From Spartobacteria bacterium (GTDB lineage Bacteria > Verrucomicrobiota > Verrucomicrobiia > Chthoniobacterales > Chthoniobacteraceae), in the NCBI GenBank assembly GCA_025355595.1, contig JANXZI010000496.1:1-8212 (forward strand): a stretch of 8,212 nt of DNA, read 5' to 3'. Below the pieces are notes generated by a model. The model was not told the origin of the DNA. It ran no database searches and saw nothing but the letters and a program-made list of their open reading frames with translations. Positions 1 through 6,512 of this stretch are shown here, piece by piece. Made by a program: the position numbers and the translations under genes. Position 1 is the first letter of the stretch; each line of letters opens with the position of its first letter.

Positions 1-67
1 CACGCCGTCTGGAATTTGCGCGCGACTTTGCTCCGCGCCATCCCGCCGCCTTTGCCCATCCTCCCGC

Positions 68-86
68 GCGAGGTTGGAAACCTCGC
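68..86. repeat. Short palindrome with GGA loop (TGGAAACCT family, copy 1)
   Basis: Perfect 8-bp arms, GCGAGGTT at 68-75 and AACCTCGC at 79-86, flank a 3-nt GGA loop. The core TGGAAACCT and the following C-rich 'CTAC' end recur at 205-220. On the minus strand the core also appears inside the cyclase gene near 6037-6045. This points to a dispersed palindromic family rather than a unique hairpin. Confidence 0.6.
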
Positions 87-143
87 CTACTTTGCTGCAT
101 CTTTCCGCACTTCGCGACTCGAATCACACGCCGACCGGTGAAG

Positions 144-221
144 CGTAGCGTAGTTCTCCAGAACTGCGCGGAGTGTGTGAGCACGGAAGAATTTCGCGAA
201 GGTCTGGAAACCTACGCTACG
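144..221. repeat. 78-bp palindromic element with 10-bp terminal inverted repeats
   Basis: The ends are perfect 10-bp inverted repeats, CGTAGCGTAG at 144-153 and CTACGCTACG at 212-221. Inside the left half is a second hairpin, GCGTAGTTCT (148-157) against AGAACTGCGC (160-169), with a 2-nt loop and one G:T pair. Inside the right half is the TGGAAACCT core (205-213) shared with 75-83 and with the cyclase insertion. The size and the inverted ends resemble a small non-autonomous (MITE- or REP-like) element. No transposase or clear target duplication is visible, so the mobile nature is inferred. Confidence 0.5.
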
Positions 222-240
222 GGCAAGAGTGCCCGCCTCC
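220..240. repeat. GGGCA-AGAG-TGCCC hairpin plus CCTCC tail
   Basis: GGGCA (221-225) and TGCCC (230-234) form a stem over an AGAG loop, extended by a C220-G235 pair. The 19 bases 222-240 match 8118-8136 at 16 of 19 positions in the same orientation, and the first 11 are identical. This unit directly abuts the 144-221 element and is probably part of the same compound repeat. No T-run follows it, so a terminator role is not indicated. Confidence 0.55.
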
Positions 241-300
241 ACGCGTCGTCTGATACCGGGTTCACTCGATCTTCTTCATCGGAGCCGCTAGAGACTCCCC

Positions 301-1044
301 ATGCGTTTCCTCCTCGCTCTTGCGTTCGCGTCTTTCCAGTGCGTTTTCACACCACTCGCGTTCGCGGAGGAAAAGCCCTCGCCCGTACGGCAGCTCATCC
401 CGTGGCTGCTCGATGCGGATGCTGCTTTGAAAGGCATTCTCTTTTCGGACGTGATCAGCGCCACGAGCGGCAAGCGCGTGCTCCCCGTGGATCGCGCGGA
501 TGCAGACACGGCGCGCATTTTGAAAACCATCGGTACGGTGCTCGATGAAGTGATCGTGCAGATGAATGGCGTGGACAGCCCGGCAAAACGGCAGAAGCGC
601 GTGAACGAGATGAGCAAGTTCTTCGAGGACACGATCAGCGCGAAGCTGAATGGCACGGCGGGCTTCGAGTGCGGCGTGCCGAAGACAAAGGCAGGGCATG
701 TGCAGCGGAGCGGCTACCCAGATCTGCGGCTGGTGGACAAGGCGACCGGACGCGTGATTTACCTCGACCCGAAGCTCTACGCGAAGGGCAGCCGGCGCAG
801 TTCGCTGCGAACGTTTTATTTCACACCGAAGCGCGAGACGAACAAGGTGAACGACGACGCGAACCATCTCATCGTCGGCATCGAGCACGAGAAGACGGGC
901 ACGGACGTCGTGTTCACAAAATGGGAGCTGATCGATCTCAGCAAGTTCCGCGTGCGGCTGAAGGCGGAATTCGAGGGGAGCAATGCGGACATGTACCGTG
1001 AGGATGCGGTGGTCGCGGGGAGCGGGCGGACGAATGAGAAATGA
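301..1044 (+). CDS. Exported protein of unknown function with PD-(D/E)xK nuclease-like signature
   Basis: A 247-residue protein. The N-terminus has a short basic start and a hydrophobic stretch, then an Ala-x-Ala cleavage site near residue 22 (LAFA|EE), so it should be exported to the periplasm or beyond; this supports ATG 301, although no good Shine-Dalgarno is visible. Residues 139-158 read Y-P-D141-L-R-L-V-D ... Y-L-D156-P-K158. This is a PD followed 14 residues later by DxK between predicted beta strands, the usual layout of the PD-(D/E)xK nuclease fold, and acidic E109/D110 in a preceding helix could complete the site. The rest is mixed helix with no other recognised domain. The last five residues (RTNEK) and the stop are encoded by the left half of the 7-bp-unit array at 1029-1120, so the original C-terminus may have been replaced. 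It is convergent with the DUF1552 gene. Coding status is fairly sure; nuclease activity is inference, and a non-catalytic relative is possible. Confidence 0.75.
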   Translation: MRFLLALAFASFQCVFTPLAFAEEKPSPVRQLIPWLLDADAALKGILFSDVISATSGKRVLPVDRADADTARILKTIGTVLDEVIVQMNGVDSPAKRQKRVNEMSKFFEDTISAKLNGTAGFECGVPKTKAGHVQRSGYPDLRLVDKATGRVIYLDPKLYAKGSRRSSLRTFYFTPKRETNKVNDDANHLIVGIEHEKTGTDVVFTKWELIDLSKFRVRLKAEFEGSNADMYREDAVVAGSGRTNEK

Positions 1045-1120
1045 CGAATGACGGATGACGAAGTATGCTGGACTCCGCAGTTGGCATTCGTCATTCGTCA
1101 TTCGTCATTCGTCATTCGTC
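1029..1120. repeat. Inverted array of 7-bp units between convergent genes
   Basis: Five 7-bp units of the form GACGAAT (some diverged) occupy 1029-1063. Five perfect copies of the reverse complement ATTCGTC occupy 1086-1120, followed by ATT. The arms pair at about 31 of 35 positions around a 22-nt spacer (1064-1085). The right array is perfect while the left carries all the substitutions. It overlaps the last codons and stop of the rightward gene and lies 29 bp past the 3' end of the leftward DUF1552 gene. A long RNA hairpin here could protect or terminate both messages, but no U-tract is seen. Confidence 0.85.
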
Positions 1121-1149
1121 ATTTCCCCTGCCCCGCCTCCTGCCGTCGG

Positions 1150-2559
1150 CTACGAGATTCCTGCGAAATCTGGATCGTTGATTCCCTTCAGTTCGCCGGT
1201 GCTGTCGGCGAAATGGTCAGCGGACACACCGACGCGGTGCAGCATCGAGTGCCAGAGATTGGCGAGCGGCGTGCCCTTTTCATGCACGACGTGGCGGCCC
1301 GTCGCGATGCTGCCACCGCCGCGGCCGGCGAGGATGATGGGGAGATTCTTCGGGCTGTGCGCGTTTCCGTCGCGCATTCCGGCACCGAGCGTGATCATGC
1401 ACTGGTCGAGCAGCGTGCCGGTTCCCTCGCGGATGCTGCGCAGCTTTGCGATGAGGTAGGCGTATTGCTCGACGTGCCACTGCGTGATGCGCTGGTAGCT
1501 CTCGAGTTTCGCGGCGTTGTTTTCGTGGTGCGATGTCTCGTGGTGCGAGCCGACGCCACCGCCGAGGAATGCAAAGCTGCGGCTGCTCACGGCGTTGCCG
1601 AACATGAATGTCGAGATGCGCGTGGTGTCGGTCCAGAATGCGAGCGCCATGAGGTCGAGCATGAGGCGCGCGTGCTCGGTGTGGTTGCCCGTGCGTTCGC
1701 TGAGGCTTGCGGGATCGGAGTAGGCATCAATGCGCTTCCCGAGATCCTCGATCGCCGCGCGCGCGGCGGGGTCGGACATCGCGGTCTCGTTTTGGCGCTT
1801 CGCGTCCCACTCGATGCGGCGCTCCACGGCGCGGACGCTTTCGAGATATTCGTCGAGCTTCGCGCGGTCCTGCGTGCCGAGCTTTTGCTGGAGGCGCCTG
1901 GCATCGCCGGCGACGAGGTCGAGCACGCTGCGGTCGCGCGTGGCGGCGAGTTCCGCGGCCTCGCGGCTAGTCGCGGGCTTCGGGCGGAAGATGCGATCAA
2001 ATGCGAGCTTCGGATTGATTTCCTTCGCGAGCGGCATCGTCGGCTGGCTCCACGCGATGTGCGCGCCGTAGAGCTGCGTGTAGCCGACATTCGTATCCAC
2101 GCCGGTCGCGGGCGGCTCGATGCCAAGCTCGAGCGAAGGCAGCGCTGTGAGGATGCCGATCTTTTTGGCCGCGACCTGATCCATCGAGACGCCGTTGCTG
2201 TTCAGCTCGTCGCCGGTCGTGCGCGTGATCGTCGTGCTCGTGAGATAGCCGCTCGTTTTCACGTAATGGCCGTCGCCGATGTTGCTCGCCGCGTTCCAAA
2301 GCTCGCTGAGCACGAGGATCTCGCTTTTCACCCCGGCGAGCGGCGAGAGCGTCGGCGAGAGCTCGAAATCGCGGCCCGTTCCGCGCGGGGTCCACAGGTC
2401 GGCTTGCACACCGTTCGGGATGTAAAGGTGCGCCATCCGTACGGGGAATTTCGGCGACGAGAGCGTGCTCGCGGCGGGGAGCATGGCTTCGAGCACGGGC
2501 AGCGCGAGCGTTGCCCCGAGTCCTTTCAGCATGGTGCGGCGGGTGATTTTCATAGTCAT
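1150..2559 (-). CDS. Tat-exported HxxSHH-domain (DUF1552) protein
   Basis: A 469-residue protein of the DUF1552/PF07586 family, which is abundant in planctomycetes and verrucomicrobia and has no established activity. A twin-arginine signal, TRRTMLKG (residues 6-13), followed by a hydrophobic stretch to about residue 29 predicts Tat export and hence folding, perhaps with a cofactor, before secretion. The family-defining HxxSHH is present as H340-E-T-S-H344-H345 after a Gly-rich turn (333-338). The C-terminal part (GTPLANLWHSML, 429-440) resembles the end of DUF1501/sulfatase-like proteins, so a distant alkaline-phosphatase-superfamily relationship is possible. The frame stays open a further 129 codons upstream, but that stretch is antisense-frame coding of the neighbour. 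ATG 2559 is chosen because it forms an ATGA overlap with the stop of the upstream gene and places the Tat motif at the N-terminus; ATG 2553 is the alternative. No Shine-Dalgarno is seen, which fits translational coupling. Confidence 0.9.
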   Translation of the reverse strand: MTMKITRRTMLKGLGATLALPVLEAMLPAASTLSSPKFPVRMAHLYIPNGVQADLWTPRGTGRDFELSPTLSPLAGVKSEILVLSELWNAASNIGDGHYVKTSGYLTSTTITRTTGDELNSNGVSMDQVAAKKIGILTALPSLELGIEPPATGVDTNVGYTQLYGAHIAWSQPTMPLAKEINPKLAFDRIFRPKPATSREAAELAATRDRSVLDLVAGDARRLQQKLGTQDRAKLDEYLESVRAVERRIEWDAKRQNETAMSDPAARAAIEDLGKRIDAYSDPASLSERTGNHTEHARLMLDLMALAFWTDTTRISTFMFGNAVSSRSFAFLGGGVGSHHETSHHENNAAKLESYQRITQWHVEQYAYLIAKLRSIREGTGTLLDQCMITLGAGMRDGNAHSPKNLPIILAGRGGGSIATGRHVVHEKGTPLANLWHSMLHRVGVSADHFADSTGELKGINDPDFAGIS

Positions 2560-4427
2560 GGCGCGGATGCGGTGGCCTGCGTTTCGGCGGGCTTGCGGAG
2601 TTGAAAGGCGGGGCTCTTCGCGATTTCGAGCACGAGGCGCTGCGAGCGATAGCCGTCCTCTGCGACGGCACGCGCGATCTGCCGCACCGCGAGCCAGTCC
2701 GTCTGCTCGACGCCACGCCCGAGCGCGTAGCTGAACATGCGCTCGGTGACATTGCGCGTGAACTCGTCGCGGCGTTCGAGAAGCAGCCGCTTCAGCTCGA
2801 CCGGGCCGGTGAATCTCGTGCCGTCCGGGAGCTCGCCCGAGGCGTCCACCGCGATGTCGGCGACCATTTCGCGCCATGAGCCGACGGGGCTGAAGTTTTC
2901 CAGGCCGAACCCAAGCTGATCCATCGTCTTGTGGCACGACGCGCACTCAGGCTTGCTGCGGTGGACTTCGAGCTGCTGGCGGAGAGTGAGGCCGTTGCGC
3001 CCCTTTTCGGAAGTCGGCAGGCTCTTGATCATCGGCGGCGCAGGCGGCGGCGGCGTGCCGAGGATTTCCTCCATGATCCACTTCCCGCGCAGCACCGGGC
3101 TGCTGCGGCGCGGGTAGCTCGTGAGCGTGAGCACGCCGGCCATGGTGACGACACCGCCGCGCGTGCGATCCGTGAGCGGCACGCGCTCGAATCCGTCGCC
3201 CTCGACTTCGCACAGGCCGTAAAATTTCGCCAGCTCGCCATTCACGAATGTGTAGTCCGCATCCAGACACTCGGTGAGCGGGCGATCCCCGCGCAGCAGT
3301 GCGTCAAAAAACACGATCGGCTCGCGTGCCATCGCGTCGCGCAGGGCGGGCGTAAAATCCGGCAGCGCGCTGTTTGCGGGGCGCACGCTCGCGCGCAGTT
3401 CGCGGGTGCGCAGCCACTGGCTTGCGAAATTTTCCCCGAGCGTCCGCGCCTTCGCATCGGTGAGCATGCGCCGGACCTGCGCCTCAAACGTCGCGGGCTC
3501 GGAGAGCTTTCCTTCGCGCGCGAGCGCAAAGAGTTTCTCATCAGGCATTGATGACCAGATGAAATAGCTGAGGCGCGAGGCAAGTTCCCATTCGCTCACG
3601 CGCTGCGGCGCGATGCCGGGGCGATCATGCTCGACGCGGAAAAGGAACGACGGCGACACGAGCACGGCGCGGACGCATTGCCGCATGGCCTCGTCCCAGC
3701 TTGCGCCGTCGCGCGTCATGGCATCGAAAAGCGCGAGCAGGCTGCCGATTTCATCCTCCGCGACGGGTCGGCGAAAAGCGCGCGGCGCGAGCCACCCGAG
3801 ATTTTCGCGCGCCGCAGCCTGGGCATCCTTTGTCTCGGACGGGCGGATGTGGAAGATGAGTTCCGCCTTTGCCGCGGCCACGATCTCGGTCGCCGCCGTC
3901 AGGTACTTCTCCATCAGGATCGGAGGGATGAAGAGCGTCGAGGCGTTGTTGTCGAAGCCGCCGCCGCCGCCGCCATCCGGCGGGAAGCGGTCCGCGGGCT
4001 GCGAATCCACGCCGAAAAGGTCGCGGACGGTGTGGTTATATTCGAGACGGCTGAGGCGGTGGAGCGGCTTGCGGCCGATGTCGCTCGGCACCTTTGCGGC
4101 ATCCGGATGGTCGAGGGCCGAGGCCAGCCATGCGGAAAGCAGCGCGCGTTCCTCGGCTTTCGGCTGCGCTTTTTTGGCCGGCGGCATCGAGGCGTCGCGG
4201 ATCGTGTTCAGCGTCCGCTCCCAAGTCTTTGGCTCCAGCCAGAATGCGGCATCCTTTGACAGTGCCTCCAGATTCACCCCACCCTTTGCGGTGTCATCGT
4301 GACAGCCGAAGCAGTAATTTTCGAGGACCGGGCGGATGTCCTTCTGGAAGTCAGACGCGACGACTTCCCCACTTTTGGCGCTCGCCCCGAGCGCCGCCAC
4401 TATCAGAATGAGTTTTCCTCTATTCAC
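2556..4427 (-). CDS. Exported c-type cytochrome / DUF1592-DUF1588-DUF1585 protein
   Basis: A 623-residue planctomycete-type multi-domain protein. It starts with a signal peptide (about residues 1-24). Next is a planctomycete cytochrome c domain with heme site CFGCH (39-43) and a likely distal ligand M81 in an 'MPP' motif. The DUF1587 part follows (HRLSRLEYNHTVRDLFG, about 123-139), with a six-glycine run at 152-157. DUF1595 starts near 205 (RAFRRPV at 216-222). DUF1592 covers about 270-405 (SRLSYFIWSSMPDE), DUF1588 about 415-515, and DUF1585 the C-terminal 530-610. Domain limits are by eye. A second CxxCH, CASCH at 495-499, lies at the end of DUF1588, as is usual in the family, and could bind a second heme. 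The chemistry is unproven; an extracytoplasmic electron-transfer or oxidative role with the DUF1552 partner is the natural guess. The start is GTG (CAC at 4425-4427 on the plus strand) with a weak upstream ribosome site, supported by the signal peptide. The protein is compact, lacking the extra carbohydrate-binding insertions seen in some members. Confidence 0.92.
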   Translation of the reverse strand: MNRGKLILIVAALGASAKSGEVVASDFQKDIRPVLENYCFGCHDDTAKGGVNLEALSKDAAFWLEPKTWERTLNTIRDASMPPAKKAQPKAEERALLSAWLASALDHPDAAKVPSDIGRKPLHRLSRLEYNHTVRDLFGVDSQPADRFPPDGGGGGGFDNNASTLFIPPILMEKYLTAATEIVAAAKAELIFHIRPSETKDAQAAARENLGWLAPRAFRRPVAEDEIGSLLALFDAMTRDGASWDEAMRQCVRAVLVSPSFLFRVEHDRPGIAPQRVSEWELASRLSYFIWSSMPDEKLFALAREGKLSEPATFEAQVRRMLTDAKARTLGENFASQWLRTRELRASVRPANSALPDFTPALRDAMAREPIVFFDALLRGDRPLTECLDADYTFVNGELAKFYGLCEVEGDGFERVPLTDRTRGGVVTMAGVLTLTSYPRRSSPVLRGKWIMEEILGTPPPPAPPMIKSLPTSEKGRNGLTLRQQLEVHRSKPECASCHKTMDQLGFGLENFSPVGSWREMVADIAVDASGELPDGTRFTGPVELKRLLLERRDEFTRNVTERMFSYALGRGVEQTDWLAVRQIARAVAEDGYRSQRLVLEIAKSPAFQLRKPAETQATASAP

Positions 4428-4484
4428 GGGCGGAATCTTCGAGATTCCATGAAGCTAGAAGTATGCTCTCTCGCAGGGATGGCA

Positions 4485-4512
4485 AGTATAAAATTTCACA
4501 GGTTTGATTCAG
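4485..4512 (-). promoter_or_regulatory. Possible promoter for the DUF1592-DUF1552 operon
   Basis: Reading leftward, CTGAAT (4512-4507) and TATACT (4490-4485) are separated by 16 bp. The -10 matches the sigma-70 consensus at five of six positions and the -35 at three of six. Transcription would begin near 4478, about 50 nt before the GTG at 4427. The surrounding 171-bp gap (4428-4598) is clearly more AT-rich than the genes on either side. This is plausible by position but only moderate by sequence, and promoter consensus in this phylum is not certain. Confidence 0.3.
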
Positions 4513-4545
4513 GTGCTTTCCAGCGAACACCTTACGATGTGAAAT
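4493..4545. promoter_or_regulatory. Nested dyad over the putative promoter
   Basis: ATTTCACA (4493-4500) and its exact reverse complement TGTGAAAT (4538-4545) enclose a second dyad, AGGTG (4511-4515) and CACCT (4528-4532). The two centres lie within about 3 bp of each other (4519 and 4521.5). The dyad covers the possible -35 box. It could be an operator or a looped binding site, or chance symmetry in AT-rich sequence. Confidence 0.25.
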
Positions 4546-4598
4546 ATTGTCCGGATCGCAGGGCCGATTCTCGGGCTCCGCGCATAAACCTCACATTT

Positions 4599-6512
4599 TC
4601 AAGGACGGTCAGGCCCGCCCATTATAACTTTGCCGAGAGCGCCCACTGTCCAGACGAGCGGATAGAGGCGTTCGTGGTACCAGAGTTTCGCAAAATAGAA
4701 CCCGATCGGCGACGGCTCCCGCCATGCGCCGGACTCGACCTTTTCGACGAGCCATGCGACCCCGCGCCCGACGCTCTCCGCGTGCGAGGTCCCGGCCAGA
4801 GCCTCGACCGCCAGGGCCGTTTCCTCGACGCTCGACGGCACGCCGCGCACGCCGCCCCAGCCGCCGTCGTCATTTTGCGCGGATGCGATCCAAGCCGTGC
4901 CACGCGTCGCCGGGCCGAGCGCCGGCAACATGCCGGATTCGGAAAGTTCGCGCAACGCGATGACGACATGCGCCGTGCCGTAGAGCGGGTTTTCGTCGCC
5001 GGGCGCGTGCTCATTTCCAAACCACAGCGGCACCCACGCGCCGTCCTCGCGCTGCGTGCGGATGAGATACGCGAGGCCGCGCGACATCGCTCGGACGAGC
5101 GCGGGCCGCTCGCGCGGATCGAGCTCGGTGCGCCACGCATTCCACGCGCGCAGCGTGTGCGCGGTGAGATCCTGCGAGCTGCGGTCGAAGGGCAGCGCGC
5201 CCCAGCCGCGGCAGAATGTCGGGATGCCACCGTCGCGGTTTTGCAAATCGCGGAGCCAGCGGATGCCGGCGAACGCGGCGGTGCGGTTCGACGCGTCGTC
5301 CGTGCCAAGGTGCTTCAGCGCGAGCAATGCGCCGGGCGTGTCGTCCGCATCGGGCACACCGCCGGGCAGGTCCGTCCACGCCCAGCCTCCGGGCGCGGCG
5401 TGCGTGTAAGGATGCTCCTCGCGCCACTGCTGGCCGAGCAGCCACTCGCGCAGCGTGCCATTTTGATCCGGTGAAAGTGCGCCGGGCTGGTGCGCGAGCG
5501 CCTTGATCGCGAGCGTCGTGGTCCACGTCGCTAGAGTCGTGTCAATCGGCCAGCTCCCGTCGGCGCGTACGGATGCGGTGAGAAATTCCGCGCCCCTCTG
5601 CGCGACGAGGTGCGACGCGTTCCCCATCGAGGCGAGGGCCATCGTGACGAAGGACGTGAGCGGTGTGGCTTCGAGAAAGCCGCCATTGGGAGGCTGCAAT
5701 GTCTCCAGCACACGCAGCGTTTTTTTCCGCGAAAGCGCGCGCAACATTCGCGTGAGCGGATTGCGAGTCGGTGCGTGAAGATGGATCGCCTGGCCGATGG
5801 CGATGAGCGCGGGCAGCGCGTAGCTCACGACGGGCAGGCGCAGCGCGCCCCAGAATTTGTGCGACATCGCGGCGAGCTCGAACGGGAGCTTCGGAATGAG
5901 ACGCCAGCCGTCAGCGCCGAGGCGGCCTGAGATCGCGAGCGTCATGAGGATCGGGACGGAGAAAGTGCGATCCTTCCCGTAGCGTCGCGCGATGGCTCGC
6001 GGCAGGAGCCTGATACGCCATGCGTGATCGTTGCTCAGGTTTCCAGCCTGTGTGGACACCGGGTGTCCCTCGCGCGCGCCGCGGTTGTCCACGGATTCGG
6101 ATTTGCTCAGTGCGCCGGTTGCCGACGAATCGTCGGCGCTGCATTGGCGCAACCACGTCTCGGCGTTTTGCACGACGGTGGGAAATTCGCTGTCGGCCTT
6201 CGCTGCGGCGAATGCGGCCCAGCACAGCGCGGTCGTCGAGATATTCGACTTCGTGCGCGTCGTGTCGCCCCAGCCGCCGTCGGCATTCACATGCTCCGCG
6301 AGCCAGCGCAGGCCGCCGCGGATGAGCGCGCCGTGTCGCACAGCGTCCACCTTCGCGAGCGCGACGACGGCGGTCGCGGTCGAGAGCGCGCTGCTGGAAA
6401 GTTCGCCGGTCCAGTGCCCGGCGGCATTCATCTCCGCGAGTAATACGGCGGTCGCGCGCTGCAATGCGGCGGCAAGCCGTGCCGGGTTGGATGTTGGATG
6501 CTGGCTGTTCAC
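4599..6512 (-). CDS. Squalene-hopene-cyclase-like class II terpene cyclase
   Basis: A 637-residue prenyltransferase/squalene-cyclase repeat protein. The protonating acid motif of class II cyclases is intact as DADD (388-391) in the context 'PDADDTPGALLAL'. Repeated Gly/Trp (QW-like) segments lie near 33-36 (GHWTG), 78-82, 318-321, 376-379, 488-493 and 548-553. The C-terminal 'FYFAKLWYHERLYPLVWTVGALG' region (605-627) corresponds to the end of hopene cyclases. The family cyclises squalene or a related polyprenyl chain at the membrane; the product cannot be told from sequence. The N-terminal 'GHWTGELSSSALSTATAV' differs from standard Shc/HpnF, so I assign no symbol. No hpnC/D/E-type gene is nearby. 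Two oddities: residues about 135-158 are a repeat-derived 24-codon insertion, and residues 1-10 (with Q-H-P-T-S-N) are encoded by a 7-bp-unit array. The GTG start at 6512 lies inside a hairpin and lacks a ribosome site, so the true start may be TTG 6464 or ATG 6431. Confidence 0.87.
   Translation of the reverse strand: MNSQHPTSNPARLAAALQRATAVLLAEMNAAGHWTGELSSSALSTATAVVALAKVDAVRHGALIRGGLRWLAEHVNADGGWGDTTRTKSNISTTALCWAAFAAAKADSEFPTVVQNAETWLRQCSADDSSATGALSKSESVDNRGAREGHPVSTQAGNLSNDHAWRIRLLPRAIARRYGKDRTFSVPILMTLAISGRLGADGWRLIPKLPFELAAMSHKFWGALRLPVVSYALPALIAIGQAIHLHAPTRNPLTRMLRALSRKKTLRVLETLQPPNGGFLEATPLTSFVTMALASMGNASHLVAQRGAEFLTASVRADGSWPIDTTLATWTTTLAIKALAHQPGALSPDQNGTLREWLLGQQWREEHPYTHAAPGGWAWTDLPGGVPDADDTPGALLALKHLGTDDASNRTAAFAGIRWLRDLQNRDGGIPTFCRGWGALPFDRSSQDLTAHTLRAWNAWRTELDPRERPALVRAMSRGLAYLIRTQREDGAWVPLWFGNEHAPGDENPLYGTAHVVIALRELSESGMLPALGPATRGTAWIASAQNDDGGWGGVRGVPSSVEETALAVEALAGTSHAESVGRGVAWLVEKVESGAWREPSPIGFYFAKLWYHERLYPLVWTVGALGKVIMGGPDRP
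6031..6110 (-). repeat. In-frame palindromic repeat insertion within the cyclase gene, flanked by an 8-bp direct repeat
   Basis: TTGCTCAG occurs at 6031-6038 and again at 6103-6110, exactly 72 bp apart, i.e. 24 codons. Between the copies are stacked dyads: CAGG/CCTG around 6036-6050; GGACAC (6054-6059) with GTGTCC (6063-6068); and GTGGACA (6052-6058) with TGTCCAC (6086-6092). The minus-strand core TGGAAACCT matches the repeats at 75-83 and 205-213. In the protein, L135-S-K and L159-S-N mark the duplicated edges. Removing 24 residues joins A134 directly to L159-S-N-D-H ahead of the conserved 'RYGKDRTFSVPIL' segment. It reads as a mobile palindrome with target duplication, tolerated in a loop. 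Confidence 0.65.

Larger units (their letters stand above)
1..300. other. Repeat-rich leader region without a convincing gene
   Basis: I find no supportable gene here. Frame 1 is open from the window edge to a TGA at 139-141 and could be the last 46 codons of a rightward gene. Its final third, however, is made of the palindrome at 68-86, and I recognise nothing in the translation. A rightward frame starting at 138 runs through the repeats and then overlaps the exported-protein gene at 301 in another frame, so I treat it as spurious. The region holds at least four short dyads, listed separately, which suggests a repeat-laden spacer. Confidence 0.5.

Noticed and set aside
138..548. Open frame of 136 codons on the plus strand
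   Set aside because: Its first half is translated palindromes and its second half is an out-of-frame shadow of the gene at 301.
262..1101. Open frame of 279 codons on the minus strand opposite the exported protein
   Set aside because: The plus-strand frame has a signal peptide and a coherent PD-x14-DxK region. The minus frame begins in the 7-bp array and is His/Arg/Leu-rich without motifs.
1086..1123. Possible CRISPR array
   Set aside because: The unit is only 7 bp, is repeated without spacers, and occurs in inverted halves; no cas genes are present.
1048..2604. Open frame of 518 codons on the plus strand
   Set aside because: It is antisense to the DUF1552 gene, which has a Tat signal and HxxSHH motif. 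The product is Arg/Ala/Glu-rich with no domain, as expected of GC-rich antisense frames, and it begins inside the 7-bp array.
2560..2946. A 129-residue N-terminal extension of the DUF1552 protein
   Set aside because: It overlaps the conserved C-terminus of the DUF1592 protein. It would also bury the Tat signal internally and ignore the ATGA overlap.
3957..3973. CCGCCG tandem run
   Set aside because: It encodes the six-glycine stretch at residues 152-157 of the DUF1592 protein, a region commonly Gly-rich in the family, so no separate repeat function is needed.
4564..4574. Possible terminator hairpin after the cyclase
   Set aside because: The stem is only 4 bp, with no following U-run on the relevant strand.
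4299..5474. Open frame of 391 codons on the plus strand
   Set aside because: It crosses the intergenic gap and runs antisense through the cyclase and cytochrome genes. It has low-complexity Arg/Ala composition and no recognisable motif.
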